A DNA stretch of 64,000 nucleotides from Candidatus Azobacteroides pseudotrichonymphae genomovar. CFP2 (GCF_000010645.1 NC_011565.1:696001-760000), one strand, 5' to 3'. Positions 47,825 to 57,809 are shown, counted from the stretch's first letter. A program made the numbers and translations. The notes: generated by a model not told the origin, from the sequence alone.

Positions 47825-50443
47825 TTAATGGACTTTATTTAGAATCTCTTTTAATGCCATTGGTAACCCATTTATATCTTTTCCTCCTGCAGTAGCAAAA
47901 TGAGATTGTCCACCACCATTACCTTTGATAATTTTGGAAGCTTCGCGTACAATCTGTGAGGCATTTAGCCCATTTTTTACTAAATCATTGCTAATCATAA
48001 TAGTGAGTAATGGTTTACCTTCCGCAACAGTTGCAGCAGCAAAGTAGGATTTTTCAGTAAATTCACTTCCAATTTGAAAAGCAATGTCTTTAACTATTGA
48101 GGCAGGAAAAAATCCTTCTAATATGAACAGATTGATTCCACTTGGCGTTTGTTTTTTTGTTTTTATAACTTGATTTTTGATAAATATTGTTTTTTCTCTA
48201 TTATATGTTTCTACTTGTTTTTTTAATAAAATATTTTCACTAATTAGTTTTTTAATTGATTGTAGTAAATCCGATGTATGGTTCAATAACATTTTGGCAT
48301 TGTGGATGATGTCTTGTTGAGCATAAAAAAAAGATTCTACTTTTTCTGCAGTAATTGCTTCTATGCGACGAATACCTGCAGAAATAGAAAATTCACTAAT
48401 GATACGGAAATTTCCGATGTATCCAGTTGAAGTAGTATGTGTTCCACCGCATAATTCGATGGAAGAACCGAATTTTATTACTCGAACATTTTCTTCATAT
48501 TTTTCATAAAAAAGTGCTATTGCTCCAAGTCTTCGTGCCTCGACAAGGGGTATATGACGTTTTTCTTCTAAAGCAATATTTTGGCGTATTTTTTTTGTAA
48601 TAATTTTTTCTAGTTGACGAATTTCTTTCTCTGTCACTTTTTTGAAATGTGAAAAGTCAAAGCGTAGAACTTCAGAAGAAACATATGAACCTTTTTGTTC
48701 TACGTGTGTTCCCAATACTAGACGCAAAGCTTCGTGTAATAGGTGAGTTGCAGTATGATTGCATTCCGTTGCTCGTCTTTTTCTAGCATCTACTTCTGCA
48801 TTAAAAGTGTCATATAAGTTTTCTGGTAATTGATTGATTATGTGAATCACTAAATTATTTTCGCATTTAGTATCTATAATAGATATACTTATACCATTGG
48901 AATCAATGAGTTGTCCACTATCTCCTATTTGTCCTCCCATTTCCGCATAAAAAGGAGTTTTGTCTAAAACGATTTGGTAGTATTCTGTATTTTTTTGTTT
49001 GACTTTTCGACAACGAAGAATTCGAGCTTGAGTTGTTATGGTATCATAACCAACAAATTGAGTATCTCCTTCTTGCAGGACTATCCAGTCGCCAGTTTCT
49101 ATTGTAGTGGCATTGCGAGCTCGTTCTTTTTGTTTAGACATTTCAGCATCAAAACTCGCTTTATCCATTTTCATATTCTGTTCGTGCAATATTAGTTTTA
49201 TTAAGTCTAATGGAAATCCGTAAGTGTCGTATAGAATAAAAACATCTACACCATTAATAGTCGTTTTGTTTTTAGTTTTTGCTTCTTGAATTTTCTTATT
49301 TAATAATTTTGTACCTATTTCAAGCGTTTGTAAGAAAGAATTTTCTTCTTCTTTAATGACTTTTTGCATCATTTTTTTTTGAGCAATTAGTTCGGGATAA
49401 ACTTCTCCCATAGAATCAACTAAAGATGGAATTAATCTATAAATAAATGCTCTTTTTTGTTCTAAAAATGTATAGCTATACCTGACTGCTCGACGAAGTA
49501 TTCGTCTGATGACATAGCCAGCTTTTGTATTAGAGGGTAATTGACCATCCGCAATAGAGAAAGCAATAGTTCGAATGTGGTCTGCAACAACACGTATAGC
49601 AATATCTCTTTGGGAATTTTGCCCATAACTAAATTTTGTAATTGTGCTAATCGCTTGAATGATAGTTTGAAAAACATCAGTATCGTAGTTGGATGCTTTT
49701 CCTTGAACAACCATGCATAGTCGTTCAAACCCCATCCCTGTATCAATTACTTTTTGAGGAAGATTTTCTAATGAACCGTCAATTTTGCGATTGAACTGCA
49801 TGAAAACTAAATTCCAGATTTCGATTACTTGAGGATGATTTTTGTTAATCAGAGTTAAACTGTCTACTTTTTCTCGTTCTTCATCTGAACGGATATCTAT
49901 ATGAATTTCCGAGCAGGGACCACAAGGTCCCATATTTCCCATTTCCCAAAAGTTGTCTTTTTTATTTCCATCTATAATGTGACTTTTGGGAAGATATTTC
50001 CCCCAGTAATTGGCAGCTTCGTTATCTCTTTCTAATTTTTCTGAAGAGTTACCTTCGAAAATAGTCACATATAGTCTGTCCTTGTCCAATTTTAGTATCT
50101 CAGTTAAATATTCCCAAGCATATTCAATTGCCTCCTTTTTGAAATAATCACCAAACGACCAATTACCTAACATTTCAAACATGGTATGGTGGTAAGTATC
50201 GTGTCCTACTTCTTCTAAATCGTTATGCTTGCCGTTTACACGTAAACACTTTTGTACATTAGCTATTCTTGTGTATTTGACGAGAGCATTTCCTAATATG
50301 ACATCTTTGAATTGATTCATTCCCGCATTGGTAAACATTAAAGTAGGATCATTTTTGATAATCATGGGAGAAGAAGAAACAATTTTGTGATTTTTATTCT
50401 CGAAGTAATCTTTGAATGATTGACGTATTTTTTTGGCTGTCAT
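47825..50443 (-). CDS. alaS: Alanyl-tRNA synthetase
   Basis: Charges tRNA-Ala and edits Ser/Gly mischarging. The product from ATG 50443 has 872 residues. [20 protein letters not shown] begins the class II catalytic core, with [15 protein letters not shown] and MGFERLC. The editing domain has [11 protein letters not shown] and CGGTH, and the C-terminal C-Ala domain ends with [14 protein letters not shown], as expected. An in-frame start 21 codons upstream (50506) would add residues that do not belong to the family and would run into the divergent MerR promoter region. Length is normal. Confidence 0.97.
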   Translation of the reverse strand: MTAKKIRQSFKDYFENKNHKIVSSSPMIIKNDPTLMFTNAGMNQFKDVILGNALVKYTRIANVQKCLRVNGKHNDLEEVGHDTYHHTMFEMLGNWSFGDYFKKEAIEYAWEYLTEILKLDKDRLYVTIFEGNSSEKLERDNEAANYWGKYLPKSHIIDGNKKDNFWEMGNMGPCGPCSEIHIDIRSDEEREKVDSLTLINKNHPQVIEIWNLVFMQFNRKIDGSLENLPQKVIDTGMGFERLCMVVQGKASNYDTDVFQTIIQAISTITKFSYGQNSQRDIAIRVVADHIRTIAFSIADGQLPSNTKAGYVIRRILRRAVRYSYTFLEQKRAFIYRLIPSLVDSMGEVYPELIAQKKMMQKVIKEEENSFLQTLEIGTKLLNKKIQEAKTKNKTTINGVDVFILYDTYGFPLDLIKLILHEQNMKMDKASFDAEMSKQKERARNATTIETGDWIVLQEGDTQFVGYDTITTQARILRCRKVKQKNTEYYQIVLDKTPFYAEMGGQIGDSGQLIDSNGISISIIDTKCENNLVIHIINQLPENLYDTFNAEVDARKRRATECNHTATHLLHEALRLVLGTHVEQKGSYVSSEVLRFDFSHFKKVTEKEIRQLEKIITKKIRQNIALEEKRHIPLVEARRLGAIALFYEKYEENVRVIKFGSSIELCGGTHTTSTGYIGNFRIISEFSISAGIRRIEAITAEKVESFFYAQQDIIHNAKMLLNHTSDLLQSIKKLISENILLKKQVETYNREKTIFIKNQVIKTKKQTPSGINLFILEGFFPASIVKDIAFQIGSEFTEKSYFAAATVAEGKPLLTIMISNDLVKNGLNASQIVREASKIIKGNGGGQSHFATAGGKDINGLPMALKEILNKVH

Positions 50444-50489
50444 ACCTAAATTATTTAAGAAGATATTAAATCTTGTTGGCTGAAATAGC

Positions 50490-50520
50490 TTGCGCAAGTA
50501 CAACAAATATCCTACTTTTG
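50490..50520 (+). promoter_or_regulatory. Promoter of the MerR-type gene (TTG-N20-TACTTTTG)
   Basis: TTG at 50490-50492, 20 bases, TACTTTTG at 50513-50520: an exact Bacteroidetes-type promoter. The predicted start of transcription is near 50527, 38 bases before ATG 50565. The box lies in the alaS upstream region, so MerR binding here could affect both genes. Confidence 0.75.
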
Positions 50521-50564
50521 TTCAAAATGAAAAGCGAATCGTGTATGTTTTTAATAGCTGAGGT

Positions 50565-50939
50565 ATGGAGTTTGAAAAGGGGAAACTATTTTATTCCATT
50601 AAAGAAATTGCTAATAAGTTGAACGTTAGTGAATCTTTGTTGCGATATTGGGAAAAAAAATTTTCATCTATTAGTCCTGCTAGAACAGCTAAGGGCATCC
50701 GTCAATATCGTTTGAAGGATGTGGATGAAATTCGTCTTATATATTATCTGGTAAAAGAGAAAGGGATGACTTTATCTGGTGCTCAGAAAAAGCTCAAAGA
50801 TAATAGGGATAAAATAATCCATACAGAAAAGATTATCAACTGTTTGAAAGATGTTCGTGCAGAACTTGCCAGTTTGAAAACTGAATTTGACGAGTTAGAT
50901 AAGCTTTATGGACATTATGGACATTCATTCGACGAGTAA
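50565..50939 (+). CDS. MerR-family transcriptional regulator
   Basis: A 124-residue DNA-binding protein. The N-terminal winged helix-turn-helix reads LFYSIKEIANKLNVSESLLRYWEKKF, followed by RTAKGIRQYRLKDVDEIRLIYYL and a C-terminal coiled-coil dimerisation helix (INCLKDVRAELASLKTEFDEL). There is no effector domain and no metal-binding cysteine. This small MerR protein is encoded divergently from alaS in Bacteroides as well, as I recall. Its targets are unknown. It is the only recognisable transcription factor in the window. Confidence 0.88.
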   Translation: MEFEKGKLFYSIKEIANKLNVSESLLRYWEKKFSSISPARTAKGIRQYRLKDVDEIRLIYYLVKEKGMTLSGAQKKLKDNRDKIIHTEKIINCLKDVRAELASLKTEFDELDKLYGHYGHSFDE

Positions 50940-50969
50940 ATAATGCATTCTTACTTAAAGTTGAAAGAA

Positions 50970-51821
50970 TTATATTAATTTCAGCTCCTTCAAAAATTCC
51001 GGAATGCCTTGTTCAAAATTAACTCCAAAACGGACGTCCGTTTTGGAGACTGCAGTTTTTTGAATCGCAGCAACTGTAAAACGAGTGGCAATCGATGCTG
51101 AAACAGCTAGGCTAAAGCCGTTTAACAATCCCGATAACAGAGCTGAACTAAATACGTCTCCTGTCCCATGAAAATAACCCGGAATTCGTTTTTCCAAAGT
51201 ATAGGTTATTTTTCCACTTGAAGCATTATATGTTGCTACTCCTAATTCTTCTTCCTTGAAGAAGACACCTGTCAAAACTATTTTTTTAGGACCTAATGTA
51301 TTCAGGTTTTTTAATATCCTTTCAATATATTCTTTTGTATAGGGTCCATGTTTGTATTCTTCTTTTGTTAAGAATGCTGCTTCCGTAATGTTGGGAACAA
51401 TAACATCTGCTTTTTTGCATAATTGATGCATCCCCTTTACAAATTTCGGAGTAAATGTTTTGTATAATTTTCCGTTATCTGCCATAACGGGATCTACTAA
51501 AATGATATTATTATCGGTTTTGAAAGTTTTAAAAAATTCTATCATCAAATCTAATTGTTTAAAAGATCCTAAAAACCCTGTATATATAGCATCAAAAGTA
51601 ATATTAAGACTCTTCCAATGAGTTGTTATGGATGTTATGTCTTTTGTTAAATCACGGTAAGTAAAATTTTTAAATCCTCCTGTGTGAGTAGATAGAACTG
51701 CAGTTGGAAGAACGCTTGTTTCTATTCCTGCTGCCGAAATAATAGGTAAAGCTACTGTTAAAGAACACTTACCAACTCCGGAAATATCGTGAATAGCAAC
51801 GATTCTCTTTAGTCTTTTCAT
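50970..51821 (-). CDS. pdxY: Pyridoxal/pyridoxamine kinase-like protein
   Basis: Ribokinase-superfamily small-molecule kinase that phosphorylates pyridoxal or pyridoxamine in vitamin B6 salvage. The 283-residue product starts IVAIHDISGVGKCSLTVALP, as in PdxY/PdxK of Firmicutes and Bacteroidetes. It has VLPTAVLSTHTGGF, VDPVMADNGKLY, and the anion-hole/catalytic motif YFHGTGDVFSSALLSG with Asp as base. The gene symbol reflects the family; the exact substrate is not certain. Start is ATG 51821. A 26 bp perfect palindrome lies within its 3' part. It is convergent with the MerR gene. Confidence 0.85.
   Translation of the reverse strand: MKRLKRIVAIHDISGVGKCSLTVALPIISAAGIETSVLPTAVLSTHTGGFKNFTYRDLTKDITSITTHWKSLNITFDAIYTGFLGSFKQLDLMIEFFKTFKTDNNIILVDPVMADNGKLYKTFTPKFVKGMHQLCKKADVIVPNITEAAFLTKEEYKHGPYTKEYIERILKNLNTLGPKKIVLTGVFFKEEELGVATYNASSGKITYTLEKRIPGYFHGTGDVFSSALLSGLLNGFSLAVSASIATRFTVAAIQKTAVSKTDVRFGVNFEQGIPEFLKELKLI
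51023..51048. repeat. 26-bp perfect palindrome inside the pdxY coding region
   Basis: CTCCAAAACGGAC is followed directly by its exact reverse complement, with no loop, centred between 51035 and 51036. It encodes the stretch SKTDVRFG of the kinase without disturbing the frame. The flanking bases break the symmetry. Confidence 0.97.
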
Positions 51822-52155
51822 AAAATTAATTATAGAATATTAAATATTCGTAATTTTTTCTTACCTTCTCACTCCTAGTTTTTTTAGATCGTCTAAAGAC
51901 AGTCAGTGTACTTTTCGTCTTTTGAAAGGAGTGAGACTTTTGCTTTTGTATTACTTCTTCATTATTCTCTTCATATTCGAAGAGCGCTTCGTTCTTGTGC
52001 CGGACAAGACTGTTTCTGTTTCTTTACAAGTACAAGTTAAATAACTACGACATAACTACAAAAGTATTAACTGACTTTAATGTGAAAAACTATTTAAATA
52101 GGACAAATAAATATTGGCACATGATTTTTTAGAATTATATGAAATAGAATAAGTT
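51822..52155. other. 334-base divergent intergenic stretch
   Basis: Lies between pdxY (minus) and purM (plus). The 9 bp inverted repeat CTCACTCCT (51868-51876) and AGGAGTGAG (51927-51935) could form a hairpin near the pdxY 5' end. Promoters for both genes must lie here, but no clean TTG-N20-TAnnTTTG is visible. Confidence 0.4.
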
Positions 52156-53319
52156 ATGCAACGTTACTTACAAAGAGGGGTATCGGCTGAAAAAGAGGAT
52201 ATTCACTGTGCTATAAAAAATGCGGATAAAGGATTGTTTCCTAGAGCGTTTTGTAAAATTATTCCCGATATTTTGGGAGGTGATGAGAAGTATTGCAATA
52301 TTGTGCATGCTGATGGGGCTGGAACTAAGTCTTCACTTGCTTACTTGTATTGGAAAGAAACAGGCGATATTTCTGTTTGGAAAGGTATTGTACAGGATGC
52401 TTTGGTGATGAATATAGATGATTTGCTTTGTATTGGTGCTGTAGATAATATTTTATTGTCTTCTATCATTGGAAGGAATAAACGATTAATACCGGGAGAA
52501 GTTGTTTCGGTTATTATTGAAGGAACAAATGAGCTTTGTGAAGAATTAAGTAAATGGGGAATCCATATTTATTCTACAGGAGGAGAAACTGCTGACGTAG
52601 GGGATTTAGTAAGGACAATTATTGTAGATAGTACCGTTGCTTGCCGAATGAAAAGGGAAGATGTGATTGATAACGCCTATATCCAGGCAGGAGACGTAAT
52701 TGTGGGCTTGAGTTCTTGTGGGCAAGCGATTTATGAAAAAGAATATAATAGTGGAATTGGAAGTAATGGACTAACTTCGGCGAGGCACGATATTTTTTCT
52801 AACTATTTGGCAACAAAATATCCCGAAAGTTATGACACTAATCTTCCTGAAGGTTTGGTTTATTCAGGGCAAAAAAAATTAACAGACAAGATTGAAGGGT
52901 TAGGGATTGATATTGGGAAATTGGTCCTTTCTCCTACTCGTACTTATGCACCAGTAGTTAAGCAAATATTGAATAAATGGCATTCTTACATACATGGGAT
53001 GGTGCATATATCAGGAGGAGGGCAAACAAAAGTATTGCGTTTTGTAGATAAAGTACGGATTTGTAAGAATAATTTATTCCCTTTACCACCATTATTTCAG
53101 TTGATACAACAACAATCTGCAACTGAGTGGAAAGAAATGTATAAGGTTTTTAATATGGGACATCGAATGGAAATTTACCTTTCACCAGAGTATGCGACTG
53201 AAATAATAACAATTTCTCAATCATTTAATATTGATGCACAAATTATTGGAATAGTGGAGAAATCGCAACAAACGGAACTAATTGTTGAAACTCCTTACGG
53301 GATCATTAGTTATCCCTAA
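52156..53319 (+). CDS. purM: Phosphoribosylformylglycinamidine cyclo-ligase (AIR synthetase), Bacteroidetes type
   Basis: Fifth step of purine synthesis, ATP-dependent ring closure to AIR. The 387-residue product is the long divergent PurM used by Bacteroidetes. It has RYLQRGVSAEKEDIHCAI, IVHADGAGTKSSLAYLYWKE, the ATP-site DALVMNIDDLLCIGA, STGGETADVGDLVRTI and VIVGLSSCGQAIYEKE. A C-terminal domain contains HISGGGQTKVLRF. In Bacteroides I recall purM next to prfA and pyrF; here it is about 30 kb from them. Start is ATG 52156. Confidence 0.93.
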   Translation: MQRYLQRGVSAEKEDIHCAIKNADKGLFPRAFCKIIPDILGGDEKYCNIVHADGAGTKSSLAYLYWKETGDISVWKGIVQDALVMNIDDLLCIGAVDNILLSSIIGRNKRLIPGEVVSVIIEGTNELCEELSKWGIHIYSTGGETADVGDLVRTIIVDSTVACRMKREDVIDNAYIQAGDVIVGLSSCGQAIYEKEYNSGIGSNGLTSARHDIFSNYLATKYPESYDTNLPEGLVYSGQKKLTDKIEGLGIDIGKLVLSPTRTYAPVVKQILNKWHSYIHGMVHISGGGQTKVLRFVDKVRICKNNLFPLPPLFQLIQQQSATEWKEMYKVFNMGHRMEIYLSPEYATEIITISQSFNIDAQIIGIVEKSQQTELIVETPYGIISYP

Positions 53320-54167
53320 GATAGGGGATAGGTATAACTAGTGATAGAAATTAAGGCAGATAAATAGAAAAGGAAAAAGTCACATTATATGTAATAGGTA
53401 TTTTTTGGATTAATCGTGCAATTAAGTACTATGCCCATGTTTTTTCAGTGTGGAAGTTTTTCCTGACAGAAAAACACAATGATGAATGTAAACTACGGAT
53501 CTTGATAAAGCTTAGGAGTACATAAAGACAAAAGATAAGCCTAACCCCCTACTAACCAACCGCTTTCTCTATTCTTGAATGGAGGAGATCTTAATTTTCA
53601 GATAGTCTGACGGGAGTAGGAACAGATAAAGAGACAGCAAAAAAAAAGATAAAGTCTTTGGAGGATTCAACCATAATATATACTGTCTTTTTACGATCTA
53701 TATTGTTACTACTACAATATAGCAATTAGTTGATTTCAAGAAACAACTTCTTCCACTAGAACTTATTTTTTTATGTCTCAGGCTAAATGTAGGATGCTAC
53801 TTGGTTAAGCCCAACCAAGTAAAATTATAGATCAGCATGATCTATAAATCATTTGCTTTATCGATCTTTTGATCGACAATTAAATCTGCGCGTAAATATC
53901 CCAGATATTGTTCTGCTTTCTAACCCTGCCCCTGCCCAAATACTTTCCACCCCTGTCTGATCAACCTTGGATCTCCCTTTTGCAGGTCCGGACAAAAAAG
54001 ACAATCCCCCACCACTACCGTACCTAACCCATACATTTCACCTCAAAGAGCTGTATACTCCGACAATAGAGAATGACAGAGAAAAAGACACTTCTGATGC
54101 CATTTTTTTATCTTCAATCTTTGTTATTTGATTTGTCTTAAATCAATGTTTGTTATAGTAAAAAGTT
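53320..54167. other. 848-base convergent intergenic stretch with a hairpin cluster
   Basis: Lies between the 3' ends of purM and glnN. No gene frame is seen. The left part has a small hairpin at the purM stop (ATCCC/GGGGAT). The right part is locally C-rich (about 53930-54040), unlike the rest of the window. Three tight hairpins stand together at 53799-53876. Confidence 0.5.
53799..53876. other. Cluster of three perfect hairpins between purM and glnN
   Basis: ACTTGGTT/AACCAAGT (53799-53820, 6-base loop), TTATAGATCA/TGATCTATAA (53825-53847, GCA loop) and TCGATC/GATCGA (53861-53876, TTTT loop) follow each other within 78 bases. All stems are perfect. It may be a double-sided terminator zone for the two convergent genes or a small structured RNA. 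No promoter is evident. Confidence 0.55.
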
Positions 54168-56363
54168 TTACCTTATGAAAAGTAATTCACGGTATTTTGG
54201 TAATGTCCACAACTCATCGTCGACTAATAGTTCCAATTTATCGACATGATAACGGATTTCATCAAAGAATGGGATTATTTTATCATGATACTCTATTGCT
54301 TTTCCTCTCTCGTCTTCTATTGCATTTGCTTTTTTACGTGTATTAACTAGTTCTAGAGTTTTTAATTTGATAATAGCAATTCTTTCAGAAATTTCTTCTA
54401 TAATACTTGTATTATGAGCCGATAGTTCAGCAGCTTTTTCTTTTTCGTAAATCTGATAGATTTTATGGACATTATCAAGTAAAGAAGATTGATATTTTGT
54501 TGCAACTGGGATAATATGATTTAGTACCAAATCGCCCAATACACGGGCCTCAATTTGAATTTTTTTAGTATAAGTTTCCCATTTTACTTCATTACGAGCA
54601 TGTAATTCTCTTTCACTGAAAACACCTACATTCTCGAATAATGCTATGGATTCTGGCTTTGTATAGGCATCATAGATAAGAGGGACACTTGTCTCATCGT
54701 CCAACCCTCGTTTTTTAGCTTCGATTTTCCATGCGTTACTGTAGCCATTTCCATCGAAACAAATCGGTTTTGCCTCTTTAATATATTTTTTTAATACATC
54801 AAAAATAGCCTTGTGTTTAGTTGAACCCGCTGTAATTCTAGCGTCTACTGTTTTTTTGAATTCGGCAAGTTGAGATGCAACGATAGAATTTAAAACAATC
54901 ATAGCCGAAGAGCAATTAGCCGAAGATCCTACTGCACGAAATTCAAATCGATTACCAGTAAAAGCAAATGGGGAAGTTCTATTACGATCTGTATTATCTA
55001 AAAGTACTTCGGGAATTTTTGCAATACCTAATTTCATTCCTTGTTTTGGATCCAATATAATGGCATCTTCACTATTACTGCTTTCTAATTTACCTAACAC
55101 CGCTGAAACTTGGCTTCCTAAAAATGCAGAGATAATGGCAGGGGGTGCTTCATTAGCTCCTAGTCGATGGGCATTTTGAGCCGTCATAATAGATGCTTTC
55201 AGTAAAGCATTGTGCTTATATACTGCTAGTAAGATATTTACTATAAAGGTGATGAACTGTAGGTTCTCTTCTGGAGTTTTGCCAGGCATCAAAAGACCTA
55301 TACCAGTATCCGTTCCCAATGACCAATTGTTATGCTTTCCTGAACCATTGATACCTGCAAATGGCTTTTCATGTAGTAATAAACGAAAACCATGATGGCG
55401 GGCAACTTTTTTCATGATAGACATAATTAATAGATTTTGGTCTACAGCCAAGTTAGTTTCTCCAAAAATGGGAGCTAACTCAAATTGATTGGGAGCGACC
55501 TCATTGTGCCTGGTTTTTAAGGGAATCCCATACTTATACCCTTCAAATTCTAAATCTTTCATGTAAGCTTGTACACGTGTTGGTATAGATCCGAAATAAT
55601 GATCTTCCAATTGTTGATTTTTCGCTGATTCGTGTCCCATTAATGTGCGTCCTGTTAGTACTAAGTCCGGACGGGTTGCATACAAACCTTCGTCTACTAA
55701 GAAATATTCTTGCTCCCAACCTAAATAAGAGAATACTTTTTTAACGGAAGAGTCGAAATATTGGCAAACTTCGGTAGCAGCTTTATCTATCGCATTCAAA
55801 GATTTCAACAGTGGAGTTTTGTAGTCTAAAGCTTCACCTGTATAGGATATAAAAACTGTAGGAATGCAAAGTGTATCATCAATAATAAACGCAGGAGAAG
55901 AAGGGTCCCATGCTGTATAACCACGTGCCTCGAATGTATTACGGATTCCCCCACTTGGAAAGGAGGAAGCATCTGGTTCTTGCTGTGCTAATAGTTTCCC
56001 TGAAAATTCTTCTATTACGTGGCTTCCTGGTCTCCCTGAATATTCAATGAATGAGTCGTGTTTTTGTGCTGTCCCCTCTGTTAAGGGTTGAAACCAATGT
56101 GTGTAATGAGTAGCCCCCGTTTCTATCGCCCACCTTTTCATTCCGGCGGCTATATGATTTGCTAATTCGCGGTCTAGAGTCGCTCCTCTTTCAACGACAT
56201 TGGTAAGCATCTTTAATGTTTCTTTGGATAGGTATTGAACCATCTGTTCTTTAGAAAATACATACTTCCCAAAATAATCAGAAATTATTGGTGACGGAGC
56301 TGAAACTTCCACTGCTTTTTTCTTAAAAGCTTCTTTTATTGCTTCAAATCTTAAATTTGACAT
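54168..56363 (-). CDS. glnN: Glutamine synthetase type III
   Basis: Makes glutamine from glutamate, ammonia and ATP; the large GSIII form is typical of Bacteroidetes and cyanobacteria. The product from ATG 56363 has 731 residues. MSNLRFEAIKEAFKKK starts the family N-terminus. GATHYTHWFQPLTEGTAQKHDSF, the GSIII stretch SSFPSGGIRNTFEARGYTAWDP and LGWEQEYFLVDEG (metal-binding Glu) follow. KTRHNEVAPNQFELAPIF, HEKPFAGINGSGKHNNWS and NRTSPFAFTGNRFEFRAVGSS complete the active site. An in-frame start 16 codons upstream (56411) is unlikely. TAATTTTG on the minus strand (56456-56449) may be the -7 box. In a symbiont it could capture ammonia, including ammonia from nitrogen fixation or host waste. Confidence 0.96.
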   Translation of the reverse strand: MSNLRFEAIKEAFKKKAVEVSAPSPIISDYFGKYVFSKEQMVQYLSKETLKMLTNVVERGATLDRELANHIAAGMKRWAIETGATHYTHWFQPLTEGTAQKHDSFIEYSGRPGSHVIEEFSGKLLAQQEPDASSFPSGGIRNTFEARGYTAWDPSSPAFIIDDTLCIPTVFISYTGEALDYKTPLLKSLNAIDKAATEVCQYFDSSVKKVFSYLGWEQEYFLVDEGLYATRPDLVLTGRTLMGHESAKNQQLEDHYFGSIPTRVQAYMKDLEFEGYKYGIPLKTRHNEVAPNQFELAPIFGETNLAVDQNLLIMSIMKKVARHHGFRLLLHEKPFAGINGSGKHNNWSLGTDTGIGLLMPGKTPEENLQFITFIVNILLAVYKHNALLKASIMTAQNAHRLGANEAPPAIISAFLGSQVSAVLGKLESSNSEDAIILDPKQGMKLGIAKIPEVLLDNTDRNRTSPFAFTGNRFEFRAVGSSANCSSAMIVLNSIVASQLAEFKKTVDARITAGSTKHKAIFDVLKKYIKEAKPICFDGNGYSNAWKIEAKKRGLDDETSVPLIYDAYTKPESIALFENVGVFSERELHARNEVKWETYTKKIQIEARVLGDLVLNHIIPVATKYQSSLLDNVHKIYQIYEKEKAAELSAHNTSIIEEISERIAIIKLKTLELVNTRKKANAIEDERGKAIEYHDKIIPFFDEIRYHVDKLELLVDDELWTLPKYRELLFIR

Positions 56364-56661
56364 AAATCTTTCATTAAAGAAGTTAAATATTTTTTTATTT
56401 TTTAGATACACTTTGCCTGTACAAAGTAGTAACTTTTAAGTGAAAGATCAAAATTACTATATAAAATGAAATTCTCTATGTCATATGCCATAAAATTTAT
56501 TTATCTGACTCTATAGTATGAAGTCAATTCCTTTTCTGTTTTTTATATTATATTGATGTATAAAAAGTTATGATAAATTAGGGATATTAAGTTCTGGACA
56601 AATTGATGCTGTATTTGGAAATATTTAAGACAAGTTGAGAGAATTTTTCTTTAATCAAGAG

Positions 56662-57687
56662 TCAAAAATGTTTTTGTTTTAGTTGCCATTTCCACGCCGA
56701 TTTTAATGCTTCTTCGATGGTTTCTTTAGCGTTCCATCCCAGAATTTTGTTGGCACGAAGAGGATTCGCCCAAATTTGTTCAATGTCACCTTTGCGTCTT
56801 TCTGCAATCTTATAGGGAACTTTTATGCCGATAGTTTTTTCAAAAGTATTAATCATTTCTAGCACGGATGTTCCTTTACCCGTTCCTAAATTGAAATATT
56901 CCAATCGAGAATTGGATTTGTTATTTAGCACTCTTTCCATAGAAATCACATGAGCTTTTGCTAAATCCACTACGTGAATATAGTCACGAACACAAGAACC
57001 ATCCAGGGTATTATAGTCATTACCAAAAACAGATATCTCGTTTCTTATACCCATAGCTGTTTGTATGATGAATGGCACTAAATTTCGAGGAATTCTATTG
57101 GATAGCTCTCCAATTTCAGCTGACCGATGTGCTCCTATTGGGTTGAAATATCGTAAAATTATGCTTTTATAAGAAGCACCCGCTGTAATATTGTCACAAA
57201 TAATTTCTTCGTTGATTTGTTTTGTGTTTCCATATGGAGACAAGGCAGGTTGGATGGGTGTATTCTCATCTACTGGTAGATGTTTAGGTTGACCATAGAC
57301 CGTACAGGAAGAAGAGAATACGATTCCTTCTACTTTATATTTGGGCATTAATTCTAAAATATTAATTAGTGAGATAAGGTTATTTTTATAATAGAACAGA
57401 GGCTTTTGAACAGATTCGCCTACAGCTTTTTTTGCTGCAAAATGAATAATCCCTTTAATTTCAGAATGTTTTTTTAGAACTTTTTCTAGGCCATTTAGGC
57501 AGATGCAATCTATCTTTTCGAATGCGACATGAATACCTGTAATTCTTTTTATTCCATTTATCACTTCCAAATTGGAATTGGATAAATTGTCCACTATGAT
57601 TACTTCATATCCTGCGTTTAGTAATTCTACTGTAGTATGTGAACCAATATATCCTGTTCCACCTGTAACTAATATTTTTTCTTTCAT
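56662..57687 (-). CDS. galE: UDP-glucose 4-epimerase
   Basis: Interconverts UDP-glucose and UDP-galactose using bound NAD, feeding surface polysaccharide. The product from ATG 57687 has 341 residues. The NAD-binding motif VTGGTGYIGSHT is at the start, followed by VDNLSNSN and GIIHFAAKKAVGESVQKPL. The catalytic Ser/Thr and YxxxK sit in FSSSCTVYGQ and SPYGNTKQINE. DYIHVVDLAKAH and RKGDIEQIWANPLRANKILGW mark the GalE subfamily. A TTG two codons upstream is not a likely start. It stands alone, divergent from purH. Confidence 0.94.
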   Translation of the reverse strand: MKEKILVTGGTGYIGSHTTVELLNAGYEVIIVDNLSNSNLEVINGIKRITGIHVAFEKIDCICLNGLEKVLKKHSEIKGIIHFAAKKAVGESVQKPLFYYKNNLISLINILELMPKYKVEGIVFSSSCTVYGQPKHLPVDENTPIQPALSPYGNTKQINEEIICDNITAGASYKSIILRYFNPIGAHRSAEIGELSNRIPRNLVPFIIQTAMGIRNEISVFGNDYNTLDGSCVRDYIHVVDLAKAHVISMERVLNNKSNSRLEYFNLGTGKGTSVLEMINTFEKTIGIKVPYKIAERRKGDIEQIWANPLRANKILGWNAKETIEEALKSAWKWQLKQKHF

Positions 57688-57738
57688 ATACAATTTTAAA
57701 GTAAAATTTATTCAAGAAATTTTATGAGATTATTTTTC

Positions 57739-57766
57739 AAATGAGGATACATAAATGAGGATACAT
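57739..57766 (+). repeat. 14-bp tandem duplication between galE and purH
   Basis: AAATGAGGATACAT occurs twice without a gap (57739-57752 and 57753-57766). It lies in the shared upstream region of the two divergent genes, about 40 bases before the likely purH -7 box. Confidence 0.95.
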
Positions 57767-57801
57767 TCTTTTTTACTATCACTATTTTCAAAAGTATTGT
57801 T

Positions 57802-57809
57802 TAATTTTG
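57802..57809 (+). promoter_or_regulatory. Possible -7 box of purH-mreBCD (TAATTTTG)
   Basis: TAATTTTG fits TAnnTTTG. No TTG stands 20 bases upstream, so support is moderate. If used, transcription starts near 57816, which rules out the upstream TTG at 57807 as the purH start. Confidence 0.4.
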
